From CAWCBG01 sp963793845 (lineage in GTDB: Bacteria; Acidobacteriota; Terriglobia; Terriglobales; Acidobacteriaceae), in the NCBI GenBank assembly GCA_963793845.1, contig CAWCBG010000011.1, positions 124,001 through 188,000 on the forward strand: a stretch of 64,000 nt of DNA, in the 5' to 3' direction. The notes beneath the pieces are model-generated. The model saw nothing but the letters and a program-made list of their open reading frames with translations, made no database searches and was not told where the DNA came from. Shown piece after piece: positions 45,145-52,619 of the stretch. The position numbers were made by a program, and so were the translations under genes. Positions within the stretch are counted from its first letter, which is position 1, and the number at the start of each line of letters is the position of its first letter.

Positions 45145-45698
45145 GGCTCGTAGCCCGGAAGCTGATCGCGCGGGATTTGCGACAGAGGCAGGTAGCGCTG
45201 GTCCTTTGCCGAGAGTAACGGCGACTCCGTCTGCCAGTCGATGCCTATGTCCGGGTCGTTCCACAGCACGCCGCGATCGTCCGCCGCATCGAAGTAGTCG
45301 CTGCACTTGTAGAGGAAATCGGCGGTCTCGGAGCGCACCACAAAGCCGTGCGCAAAACCCTTCGGGATGTAAAGCTGCAAGTGGTTTTCCCCAGAGAGAA
45401 CCACGCCGACCCATTTCCCGAAGTTGGGCGAGCCGGCGCGAATGTCCACCGCGATATCGAGCACTTCGCCCTGCGTTACCCGGCACAGCTTGGCCTGCGG
45501 GTGTTGGATCTGGTAGTGCAATCCGCGCAGCACGCCGCTGGAGGAGCGCGAGTGATTGTCCTGCACAAAACTCTCGCGGATGCCGGCGTCGCTAAGCACA
45601 CTCTGGCGATAGGTTTCCATGAAGAAGCCTCGCGGGTCAGCAAACACGCGTGGCTTCACGATCAATACTCCGGGCAGGGATGTCGGGATAATTTCCAA
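45141..45698 (-). CDS. rfbC: dTDP-4-dehydrorhamnose 3,5-epimerase, TTG start
   Basis: Third enzyme, a cupin-fold epimerase of 185 residues. Family motifs: DPRGFFMETYR, QDNHSRSSSGVLRGLHYQ, the active-site histidine in GLHYQ, VDIRAGSPNFGKW, IPKGFAHGF. No ATG or GTG lies at the right place; TTG at 45698 gives LEIIPTSLPGVL, where RfbC proteins usually begin, with AGGAAAG about 12 bases upstream. rfbC is the first gene of the rfbCDAB operon and diverges from a glycosyltransferase gene. Confidence 0.92.
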   Translation of the reverse strand: MEIIPTSLPGVLIVKPRVFADPRGFFMETYRQSVLSDAGIRESFVQDNHSRSSSGVLRGLHYQIQHPQAKLCRVTQGEVLDIAVDIRAGSPNFGKWVGVVLSGENHLQLYIPKGFAHGFVVRSETADFLYKCSDYFDAADDRGVLWNDPDIGIDWQTESPLLSAKDQRYLPLSQIPRDQLPGYEP

Positions 45699-45724
45699 AG
45701 GTTCTCTTGTTCTTTCCTGCGGCG

Positions 45725-45752
45725 TTGAGATTGATGAACTGACGATTATAAT
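45725..45752 (+). promoter_or_regulatory. Predicted sigma-70 promoter of the glycosyltransferase gene
   Basis: TTGAGA (45725-45730), a 16-base spacer, TATAAT (45747-45752). It points at the gene starting at 45771 or 45783 and lies in the short gap to divergent rfbC. Confidence 0.45.
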
Positions 45753-45782
45753 TCGTCCTTCCTGAAGATCGTGCTTCGAGCC

Positions 45783-46709
45783 ATGCCACGCTGCTCCGCC
45801 ATCGTCGTGACCTACAACTCTGCGGCCAGCATTGCAGCGTGCCTCAAGGCACTGGCCGGCGAGGATTGCGAAATCGTGGTGGTGGACAATGCCTCGCAGG
45901 ATGACACCGTCGCGCAGGTGCAGGCAGTGGCCGCAGATCAGGAGCTGCAGCTCCTGCGTATCTCGCGCAATCTTGGGTTTGGCGCGGGCGCGAATCAGGG
46001 AGCTCGGGCGGCCGGCGGCGAGGTACTGCTGATCCTGAACCCGGACGCTGTGGCCGAGGCCGGAGCGGTGGCTGCGCTCGTGCAATGCCTGGAGTCGAGC
46101 GGAGCCGCGGCCGCCGGAGGCGCTTTGCTGGAAGAGGACGGCCAGCCGCAGCGTGGCTTCGCCTTTCGGCGGCTGCCAACTCTCACCAGCCTGTTGTGCG
46201 AGGTGCTGCTCATCAATCAGCTCTGGCCGGGCAATCCGGTGAATCGCCGCTATCGCTGTCTCGACGTCGATTACTCGCTCCAGCAGCCGGTCGAACAGCC
46301 GGCCGGCGCGTGCTTGGCGATCAGGCGCACAGCATGGGAGGCGCTGGGCGGCTTCGATCCGCAGTTCTTTCCGGTGTGGTTCGAGGATGTCGACCTATGC
46401 AAGCGCCTGCATGACATGGGACAGAAGATCGTCTACTGCCCTGCGGCGCGCTTCCGGCACAGTGGAGCCCACAGTGTGGGCAAGTTAAGTTTTGGCGACA
46501 AGCAGTTGTTCTGGTACGGCAACATGATGCGCTATGCGCAAAAGCATTTTTCCCTCTGGCAGCGCTTCGTGCTGCGTATCGGGATTGTGAAGGGGATGGC
46601 GCTGCGCTGGCTGGCTAACTTGTTCGGCAAGCGTCCCGAGGGAGCGAGCAGGAGAGAGGCGGGTAGAGCGTATAGACAGGTTGCGAGGGCTGCGCTGGGA
46701 ATTTCTTAG
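45783..46709 (+). CDS. Glycosyltransferase family 2, rhamnosyltransferase-like
   Basis: About 308 residues. The GT-A fold is shown by SAIVVTYNSAASIAA at the start, VVVDNASQDDT (nucleotide-sugar binding), NLGFGAGANQGARAA, LNPDA (metal-binding DxD-like) and the later WFEDVDLCKRL, typical of WbbL-like rhamnosyltransferases. Given the dTDP-rhamnose operon beside it, it probably transfers rhamnose to a lipid-linked glycan on the cytoplasmic face. An upstream GTG at 45771 would add four residues; neither start has a strong ribosome-binding site. Confidence 0.85.
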   Translation: MPRCSAIVVTYNSAASIAACLKALAGEDCEIVVVDNASQDDTVAQVQAVAADQELQLLRISRNLGFGAGANQGARAAGGEVLLILNPDAVAEAGAVAALVQCLESSGAAAAGGALLEEDGQPQRGFAFRRLPTLTSLLCEVLLINQLWPGNPVNRRYRCLDVDYSLQQPVEQPAGACLAIRRTAWEALGGFDPQFFPVWFEDVDLCKRLHDMGQKIVYCPAARFRHSGAHSVGKLSFGDKQLFWYGNMMRYAQKHFSLWQRFVLRIGIVKGMALRWLANLFGKRPEGASRREAGRAYRQVARAALGIS

Positions 46710-46713
46710 AGCG

Positions 46714-46916
46714 GCGCGGACCCGGCGTCGGTTGCGCTATAGGGGTCCTTCGACTGCGTTCGTCCGCCGCGGCGAACTCACTGCGTTCAGGATGACAATC
46801 TATCTACTGGCGCGAACCGTGCCGTCCCTTACGGGACTCGATCACAATTCCTACTTTACCCAGGACTCCGCCTTCGGCTCCGTCCTGGGCTGAGATGTGC
46901 CGTCCCCTGCGGGACT
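46714..46916. repeat. Empty IS-target repeat and adjoining palindromes
   Basis: At 46737-46800 the full, uninterrupted version of the repeat holding the two IS copies is seen: CTATAGGGGTCCTTCGACTG, later CTCACTGCGTT joined directly to CAGGATGACAA. Further on come two copies of GTGCCGTCCC-NNNN-GGGAC-like dyads (46819-46838 and 46897-46916) and a long hairpin CCCAGGAC...GTCCTGGG (46859-46889). The remaining bases up to 47046 hold nothing I recognise; the gap 46710-47046 has no gene. Confidence 0.8.
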
Positions 46917-47046
46917 GCTTTTCTAGCAGTGCATTCCCCGTCGCGCAAGAAATTAGCCCTCACGCAGACTGTCTTAGCCCCGAGCTAAAAACCACATCCT
47001 CGCCGCGCCAGGACGCGTGCCTGCAGGCCTGCTCTGCCACCGCCTC

Positions 47047-47123
47047 GCTAGTTGCCAATAGCTGATGACTGATGGCTGACGGCTGATGGCTGAAAGCTAA
47101 TTGCTAATTGCTAGTTGCTAATT
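47047..47123. repeat. Array of eleven 7-base units covering a stop codon
   Basis: Consecutive heptamers GCTAGTT, GCCAATA, GCTGATG, ACTGATG, GCTGACG, GCTGATG, GCTGAAA, GCTAATT, GCTAATT, GCTAGTT, GCTAATT run without a break in phase. The stop of the glycosyltransferase gene (47111-47113) and its last residues fall in it. The same family covers the permease stop at 1801-1828. Confidence 0.8.
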
Positions 47124-49264
47124 GCTGCTCGCTTCTTTCCCAGCACTTCCTCGAACACCTGCTCGTACTTCGCGGCGATGGCTTCCCAGCGATACAACGC
47201 ATCGGCACGCTGCTTGGCGCGCCGCGCCATTCTCGCACGCTCCGCCGGATCGTTCAGCAGTTGCTGCAACTTGGTCGCGAGGTCCTCTTCTGACTTCGAG
47301 AACCGGACCACGGCATCGCCCGCGGTCTCGTTGTTCTCCGGAGTGTCGAGAGCGAGCACCGCGTTCTCAGCCGCCATGGCCTCGATCAGTGCGGGATGCA
47401 CTCCGCCGATTTCGCAGGCGAAGACGAAGATGCCGGCATGCTTCTGCAGGACCCAATAGCCGTCGCCGTACACTCCGCCGGTAAACATCACGCGGTCATC
47501 CGCCAGCGCCCTAAGTCTTTCGAGGTAGCCCGAGTCGTAGCTATTGTCGCCTACCATCACCAGCGGCCAATCGGTTTTGACCCTGGCCCAGCTTCGCAGC
47601 ACGAGGTCAGGATTGTTCTCGTGCTCCAACCGGCTGACGTAGAGCACGTAGCGTCCGCTCTCCACGTCGAATCCGTTCAGGGGATAATCTCCCGGTGGCA
47701 TCTCCGAGCCGTAGCCGATCACCGTGGACTCGCTGCCGTATTTTTCCAGGTAGTAGTCATGGATGGCCGTCGCATCGGTCAACAGGCGCGACGAACTGAA
47801 CGACGAGATCCACTCGCAGACGTGCAGCACCGATGCACCGAGGCCGCGCCACTTCTCGCGCTTACGATCGAGGCCGTCGACGTTCAGCACCACCGGCTTG
47901 CCGAAAAGGCGCGGGAGAAATGCGAAAGGACTGTTGGCGACATTGCATAGCAGCACCACGTCGGCATCGCTGAAAGCGACATGCACGGCTGCGAAAGCGG
48001 TGCTGACCCAGGTGTCGAGATGCTTCTGATGCACGCTGGGCACGATGACCCGCTTCACCCGCTTGTCGTAGACATCGTCGGGGCGGGTGAACTCCTTCCG
48101 GCAATAGACCGTGACCTGGTGGCCGCGGTCGACGAAGCGCGAGCTGATCTGTTCGGCAAAGCGCTCGAATCCGCCGTAGCGGTTGGGAATGCCGCGGGTG
48201 CCGACAATAGCGATCTTCAATCGTGATCCTTGGACGAAACCGCCTGGCGCTCGCGAGTCTCGATCTGCGGCGGGGTCAAGTATGTCAATCGCGCGCGGCG
48301 TGTTCGAGAACCACCATAGCAAATCGTGGTCGGAGACCCTGCGCCGCGCCTGGATGATCTTGCGCTTATGCCGCACGCTGTCCCGCGCCTGCCACGGGTA
48401 GTACACCGCCGACAGCAAGCGGCGGTCGCGCAGCAGCGCGTAGCCGGCCGACATCAGGTCGCGCCATACTACGGGCAGCAGCAATCGCCAGCATAGCCAG
48501 GCTGACGCATTCTTGCCGCGCATCAGGAAGCGGTTCTTGATGGAGTGCCAGTTGACCAGCAGCGGCAGATGCTCGCGCCGCTCGGGCGTCACCCGGCGGC
48601 CATGCCACCCGACCGCCGCGGGAGTGTAGACGCACTTCCAGCCCATCACCTGTGCACGCCACGCCAGGTCGGCATCTTCACGGAAGGCAAAGAACTCCTC
48701 GTCGAAGAACTCGCCTTCGATCGAGACGTCGTCGATGAAGTCACGGCGATAGAGCACGGCGGCGCCGCTTGCGCCGAAGACATATTGCGGCTGGTCGTAC
48801 TGGCCGCGATCGAGTTCCTCGGCGCCGCGGTCCAGATGGCGCATGTTGGGCGTGACGTAGATCCCGGTGGAATCCAGCACATCGGTCTTAGGCTGCGCGG
48901 CCACGGGGTCCCAGCGCAACAGCTTGCCGCAAACCGTGCCGGCATCGCGATGCGCCTCGCCGAAAACAACCAGTTGCGTGATGAAATCCGGACTGGCGAT
49001 CACATCCGGATTGAGACACAACACCCACTCACCATGCGACTCGCGGATCGCCTGGTTCTGCGCCTCGGCGAAGCCCACATTGTGCTGGTTGTAAATCACC
49101 CGCCACTTCGACTCCACCGTTTGCAGCTGTTCCCGGGTGGCGTCGGTCGAGGCGTTGTCGATGAGGATGATTTCCAGCGAGGGATAGTCCTGGGCCTCGA
49201 GCGCGGCAAAGCACGCCTCCAGCCATCGCGCCGAGTTCCAGGTAACGATTAGGACCGAGACCAT
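47111..49264 (-). CDS. Two glycosyltransferases in one reading frame (GT2 then GT4/DUF1972)
   Basis: A 717-residue frame. Residues 1-330 are a GT2 enzyme (VSVLIVTWNSARWLEA, ILIDNASTD, NVGFAEAQNQAI, CLNPD, later FREDADLAWR). Residues 349-717 are a GT-B enzyme of the DUF1972/GT4 rhamnosyltransferase kind (KIAIVGTRGIPNRYGGFE, then VSRLEHENNPDLVL and EIGGVHPALIEAMA). These are usually separate genes. At the junction a TTG (48220) sits exactly where a separate GT4 protein would start, with AAGGA six bases before it. So the second enzyme may also be made on its own, or the first gene has lost its stop. It belongs to the polysaccharide locus and lies 6 bases after the sugar-transferase gene. Confidence 0.82.
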   Translation of the reverse strand: MVSVLIVTWNSARWLEACFAALEAQDYPSLEIILIDNASTDATREQLQTVESKWRVIYNQHNVGFAEAQNQAIRESHGEWVLCLNPDVIASPDFITQLVVFGEAHRDAGTVCGKLLRWDPVAAQPKTDVLDSTGIYVTPNMRHLDRGAEELDRGQYDQPQYVFGASGAAVLYRRDFIDDVSIEGEFFDEEFFAFREDADLAWRAQVMGWKCVYTPAAVGWHGRRVTPERREHLPLLVNWHSIKNRFLMRGKNASAWLCWRLLLPVVWRDLMSAGYALLRDRRLLSAVYYPWQARDSVRHKRKIIQARRRVSDHDLLWWFSNTPRAIDILDPAADRDSRAPGGFVQGSRLKIAIVGTRGIPNRYGGFERFAEQISSRFVDRGHQVTVYCRKEFTRPDDVYDKRVKRVIVPSVHQKHLDTWVSTAFAAVHVAFSDADVVLLCNVANSPFAFLPRLFGKPVVLNVDGLDRKREKWRGLGASVLHVCEWISSFSSSRLLTDATAIHDYYLEKYGSESTVIGYGSEMPPGDYPLNGFDVESGRYVLYVSRLEHENNPDLVLRSWARVKTDWPLVMVGDNSYDSGYLERLRALADDRVMFTGGVYGDGYWVLQKHAGIFVFACEIGGVHPALIEAMAAENAVLALDTPENNETAGDAVVRFSKSEEDLATKLQQLLNDPAERARMARRAKQRADALYRWEAIAAKYEQVFEEVLGKKRAAISN

Positions 49265-49270
49265 CGGCCT

Positions 49271-50707
49271 CTAGTATGCGCCTCGTCCGGAGAGGACGAT
49301 GGGAATGGTGCGCAGGAAGATCTTCACGTCCAGCCACAAGGACCAGTTATCGATGTAGCGCAGATCAAGCTGCATCCAGCGGTTGAAGTCGAGGTGGTTG
49401 CGTCCCTCCAGCACCCAGATGCAGGTGAGGCCGGGGCGCATGCGCAGGCGGCGGCGCTGCCACGCTTCGTATTGCTCGACTTCGTCCGGCACGGCTGGAC
49501 GCGGCCCCACGAACGACATGTCGCCGCGAAACACATTCCACAGTTGCGGCAGCTCATCCAGGCTGAAGCGGCGCAGCCAGCGGCCCACCCCCGTAATGCG
49601 CGGGTCGTCGCTGATCTTGAAGACCGGGCCATCGAGCTCGTTGAGCTGGTGCAGCTCGGCCCGCAACTGCTCGGCGTTGTTCACCATGCTGCGGAACTTG
49701 TAGAGCGTGAAGTGGCGCCCGCCTAATCCGCAGCGGGTCTGGCGGAACAGCACCGGGCCAGGCGAAGTCAGGCGGATGGCAGCAGCAATCGTCAGCAACA
49801 GCGGCCAGAACAGCAGCAGCGCGAAAAACGATACGCCGACATCGATTATGCGCTTCAGGAACAGCCGCAATTCGCTATCGGGTGCGCACGACAGGCTGAG
49901 GAGTTGCACATCCCGGAATTTCTCCAGGTAAATGCGGGAGTAGGCGGCGGGCAGGAACTCCAGCTGTACGCGCGTCCTGATTCCAAGATTGGCGCAGTGG
50001 CGCATCACCGGCTCCAGCCGGGCCAGTTCCTGCATGTTCACCGCAAACACGATCTCGTCGATGATCTGTTCGCGCAGGATATCGTTGATGGCGCTGAGCG
50101 GGAAAACGTCATAGCGGCCGACCTTGGGAGGCGCCACCGGCTTCTCGTGACCGGGATCGACGAAGCCGATCAGCCGCAGGCCCATGCCCCGGCTTTCTTC
50201 CAGCAGGGTGGCAATCTCGCGAGCTCGCGATCCGCATCCCACGATCAGGAAATAGTGATAGCGGTTCAGCAGCTCGCGCATTCGCGACACGCCGCTATAG
50301 GAGACCCCGCGGCCGACCACAATCAGGACAAAATCGACCATCCCCACCAGCAGCACGTAAGTGCGGCTGATATCGCCGCGCCGGAAAAGGTATAGTCCTG
50401 CGTAAAACAGAACCAGTACGACACCTAACTGATTGACCAGGTTTAAGACCAGCTGAACCGGGTTCGTGAGTTCCAGATCGCGATAGAAGCTGGAGAAGTA
50501 CCCCACGATGGCCCAGGCCAGCAGGAACCCGATCATCATCGGCAGGTAATGGCGGAAGGGATAAATACCCGGGAAGCGCCGGCTGAAAAATTCGAAATGC
50601 ACCAGGAGGCTGCGCACCTGGTAAGCCACTACAAAAGACAGGCAGGTTACCAGCAGATCCTGCAGCAGGGTGATTGTGCTCAGAAGTTTTGCGCGTCGAT
50701 CGAACAC
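49271..50707 (-). CDS. Polyprenyl-phosphate sugar-1-phosphate transferase (WbaP/WcaJ-like)
   Basis: Starts glycan assembly by moving a hexose-1-phosphate onto undecaprenyl phosphate at the inner membrane. At 478 residues it has four N-terminal helices, a Rossmann-like middle domain (GCGSRAREIATLLEE), a fifth hydrophobic helix (about 300-322) and the C-terminal catalytic domain with PVLFRQTRCGLGG, LYKFRSM, DDPRITGVGRWLRRFSLDEL, PQLWNVFRGDMSFVGPRP and RPGLTCIW. This is the complete PNPT-type domain. It likely heads the transcript that includes the double glycosyltransferase. Confidence 0.92.
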   Translation of the reverse strand: MFDRRAKLLSTITLLQDLLVTCLSFVVAYQVRSLLVHFEFFSRRFPGIYPFRHYLPMMIGFLLAWAIVGYFSSFYRDLELTNPVQLVLNLVNQLGVVLVLFYAGLYLFRRGDISRTYVLLVGMVDFVLIVVGRGVSYSGVSRMRELLNRYHYFLIVGCGSRAREIATLLEESRGMGLRLIGFVDPGHEKPVAPPKVGRYDVFPLSAINDILREQIIDEIVFAVNMQELARLEPVMRHCANLGIRTRVQLEFLPAAYSRIYLEKFRDVQLLSLSCAPDSELRLFLKRIIDVGVSFFALLLFWPLLLTIAAAIRLTSPGPVLFRQTRCGLGGRHFTLYKFRSMVNNAEQLRAELHQLNELDGPVFKISDDPRITGVGRWLRRFSLDELPQLWNVFRGDMSFVGPRPAVPDEVEQYEAWQRRRLRMRPGLTCIWVLEGRNHLDFNRWMQLDLRYIDNWSLWLDVKIFLRTIPIVLSGRGAY

Positions 50708-50911
50708 AAATATCGCCGTCCGTGAAACGGTTTAGTCAGAACTCATCCGGTAACCGGAGGACTGAGCGAAGTGGGCACGTTAATTCGCGGCCTTGGACGT
50801 TCTGCGCTGCGTAGCGCGGGCCATGAATAAGTGAAGCAAGGGTACACTTTACTTTAGCAGCATTCGTCAGCCTCACGCCAGTGTTATAGGGTATACAAGA
50901 GCTCACACTGA

Positions 50912-52459
50912 ATGAACTTCGCAGAGCCCACTCCTTCCTCCGAATCTCTGCCGCCATCTTCCGCCGAACGCGGCCCTTTCGGCTATAGCGCCTTCGTGTT
51001 GCGGTGCCGTCCATGGCTCGACGGCGCCATCTATGTTCTCTTCCTGCTGTTCGCGGTTCTGCTGCCCCACTCGATCAAAGGGGCGCAACATGCCTGGCGA
51101 ATTGCCTTCCTGCTCTGGCTGGTGAAGCTGCTCATCGAACGCAAGCGGCCTTTCGATCAGCCGCTCTCCGCTCCCCTGCTGGCTTACATCACCTTCAGTG
51201 GCATATCAACCGCGCTCACGACCGATCCCTATCTGAGTTGGGACCGCATGAAGATCGTCTGCATGGTTCTGGTTGGGGTCGTCTTCGCGCAGAATCTCAA
51301 GCGGCTTTCGCAGATTCGCATTCTCGTGTACCTGTTATTGCTCTCAGGACTAGGCATGGCCGTCTTCACCGCCTGGCAGTACACCTACGGAGTGGGTGTC
51401 CAGATCAAACACATCGAACCAGGGACACCGCTCTATGACGCCGGCGTGCATCATGACGACATCATCGTCCGCATCAATGGCCATAGCATTCATACGGTAG
51501 CGCAACTGCAACGCGCCGTAGCCGAGAGCCCGACGCGAGAACCGATGCGCGTTGACTTACTTCGCGGCGCTCCCTTTGAGAAGGTGGCGGTCGTGACCAG
51601 CCGCGCGCAAATGGTTGACAGCGGATACGCCACGCCTGCCCTGCAATTCGCACGAGGCAAGCCTGTCCGTCCCCAGGGTACGTTGGGCCACTACGTGGTC
51701 TTCGCTGAAATGCTGATGCAGTTGAGTTGCCTGGCCTGGGCCATGCTGCTGGGCTCGCCGCATCGCAACCACTGGCTGCGCGCCGGTCTGGCGCTGATCT
51801 TCGCGGCGATGACAGTGACCCTGGTGATGACCGAAACGCGCGCTGCGCTGGCGGGACTCGCACTCGGCTGCTTCATTTCTCTGCTGGTACTGGCCACCAA
51901 GCGCTTGCGGATTGCGGCGACCGCAGCTCTCGTGGTGATTGTGGTTTGCGGGGCACTGTGGATCCATCACACCCGCGGTGTGAACTGGCTGAGCACCAAC
52001 GACACCGGCACCCAGTTTCGTTTGATGATGTGGGAAGATGGCCTTCGCCTGGTGCGCCAGCATCCCTGGTTCGGGGTTGGCATGGAAACGGTGCGCACTC
52101 ATTGGATTCAGTGGAATATCCGCGGCTTTATCAAGTTCCACGTGATGGGGCATTTCCATTCGACGCTGCTGCAGATTGCGGTGGAACGCGGGCTGCCTGC
52201 CCTGGCGGCGTGGCTTTGGTTCGTGGTGGCTTATCTCATCTTCCTGGTTCGGCTGATCGGCAGGACACGCGCCCGCAGCCGTTTTGCGACCGCTCTGGTA
52301 ACCGCCGTGATGGCGGGCTTTATCGCGTCGTTCATCACCTCGTTCGCGCACTACACCCTGGGCGAAGAGCCGCTGGTGACCAGCTTGTTTTTCTTCTTTG
52401 GACTGGCGATTGCCACCGACCACATGCTGAAAGTGCCTGGAGCGATCGACGTTCCCTAA
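50912..52459 (+). CDS. O-antigen ligase/polymerase-like protein with an inserted PDZ domain
   Basis: A 515-residue inner-membrane protein with about 12 helices and the Wzy_C/WaaL-type core: a helix with TRAALAGLALG, a large loop with RLMMWEDGLRLVRQHPWFGVG and GHFHSTLLQIAVERG, where family members have their catalytic Arg and His. Unusually, residues 162-230, between the fifth and sixth helices, form a PDZ domain (GVQIKHIEPGTPLYDAGV, DDIIVRINGHSI, RVDLLRGA). PDZ domains bind protein C termini, so this loop may recruit a partner in the periplasm. It stands alone after a 204-base gap (50708-50911) with no gene, in which I could not place a promoter. It shares the locus with glycosyltransferases and rfb genes. 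Confidence 0.85.
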   Translation: MNFAEPTPSSESLPPSSAERGPFGYSAFVLRCRPWLDGAIYVLFLLFAVLLPHSIKGAQHAWRIAFLLWLVKLLIERKRPFDQPLSAPLLAYITFSGISTALTTDPYLSWDRMKIVCMVLVGVVFAQNLKRLSQIRILVYLLLLSGLGMAVFTAWQYTYGVGVQIKHIEPGTPLYDAGVHHDDIIVRINGHSIHTVAQLQRAVAESPTREPMRVDLLRGAPFEKVAVVTSRAQMVDSGYATPALQFARGKPVRPQGTLGHYVVFAEMLMQLSCLAWAMLLGSPHRNHWLRAGLALIFAAMTVTLVMTETRAALAGLALGCFISLLVLATKRLRIAATAALVVIVVCGALWIHHTRGVNWLSTNDTGTQFRLMMWEDGLRLVRQHPWFGVGMETVRTHWIQWNIRGFIKFHVMGHFHSTLLQIAVERGLPALAAWLWFVVAYLIFLVRLIGRTRARSRFATALVTAVMAGFIASFITSFAHYTLGEEPLVTSLFFFFGLAIATDHMLKVPGAIDVP

Positions 52460-52476
52460 TAACGCCCGCTCACATT

Positions 52477-52594
52477 GTCATCTCGAATGGCCTTGCGGCT
52501 GCTGATAAAGGCGGAACAGCAGGTCCCTCGCCGACTGAAGTCGGCTCGGGATGACAAAAATATAGGGGCTTAACGGCGTACCTGAAGGTACGCC
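52477..52594. repeat. Palindromic repeats between O-antigen ligase and the next gene
   Basis: 52477-52555 is a GTCATCTCGA...GGGATGAC member of the dispersed family, with CCGACTGAAGTCGG inside. 52575-52594 is an 8-bp perfect hairpin, GGCGTACC-TGAA-GGTACGCC. Neither is followed by a T run, so I do not call a terminator. Confidence 0.65.
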
Positions 52595-52619
52595 CCTTCA
52601 AAAGATCATCGCACTGTGT

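Noticed and set aside
47047..47123. CRISPR array
   Set aside because: Units are 7 bases without spacers; no cas genes in the window.
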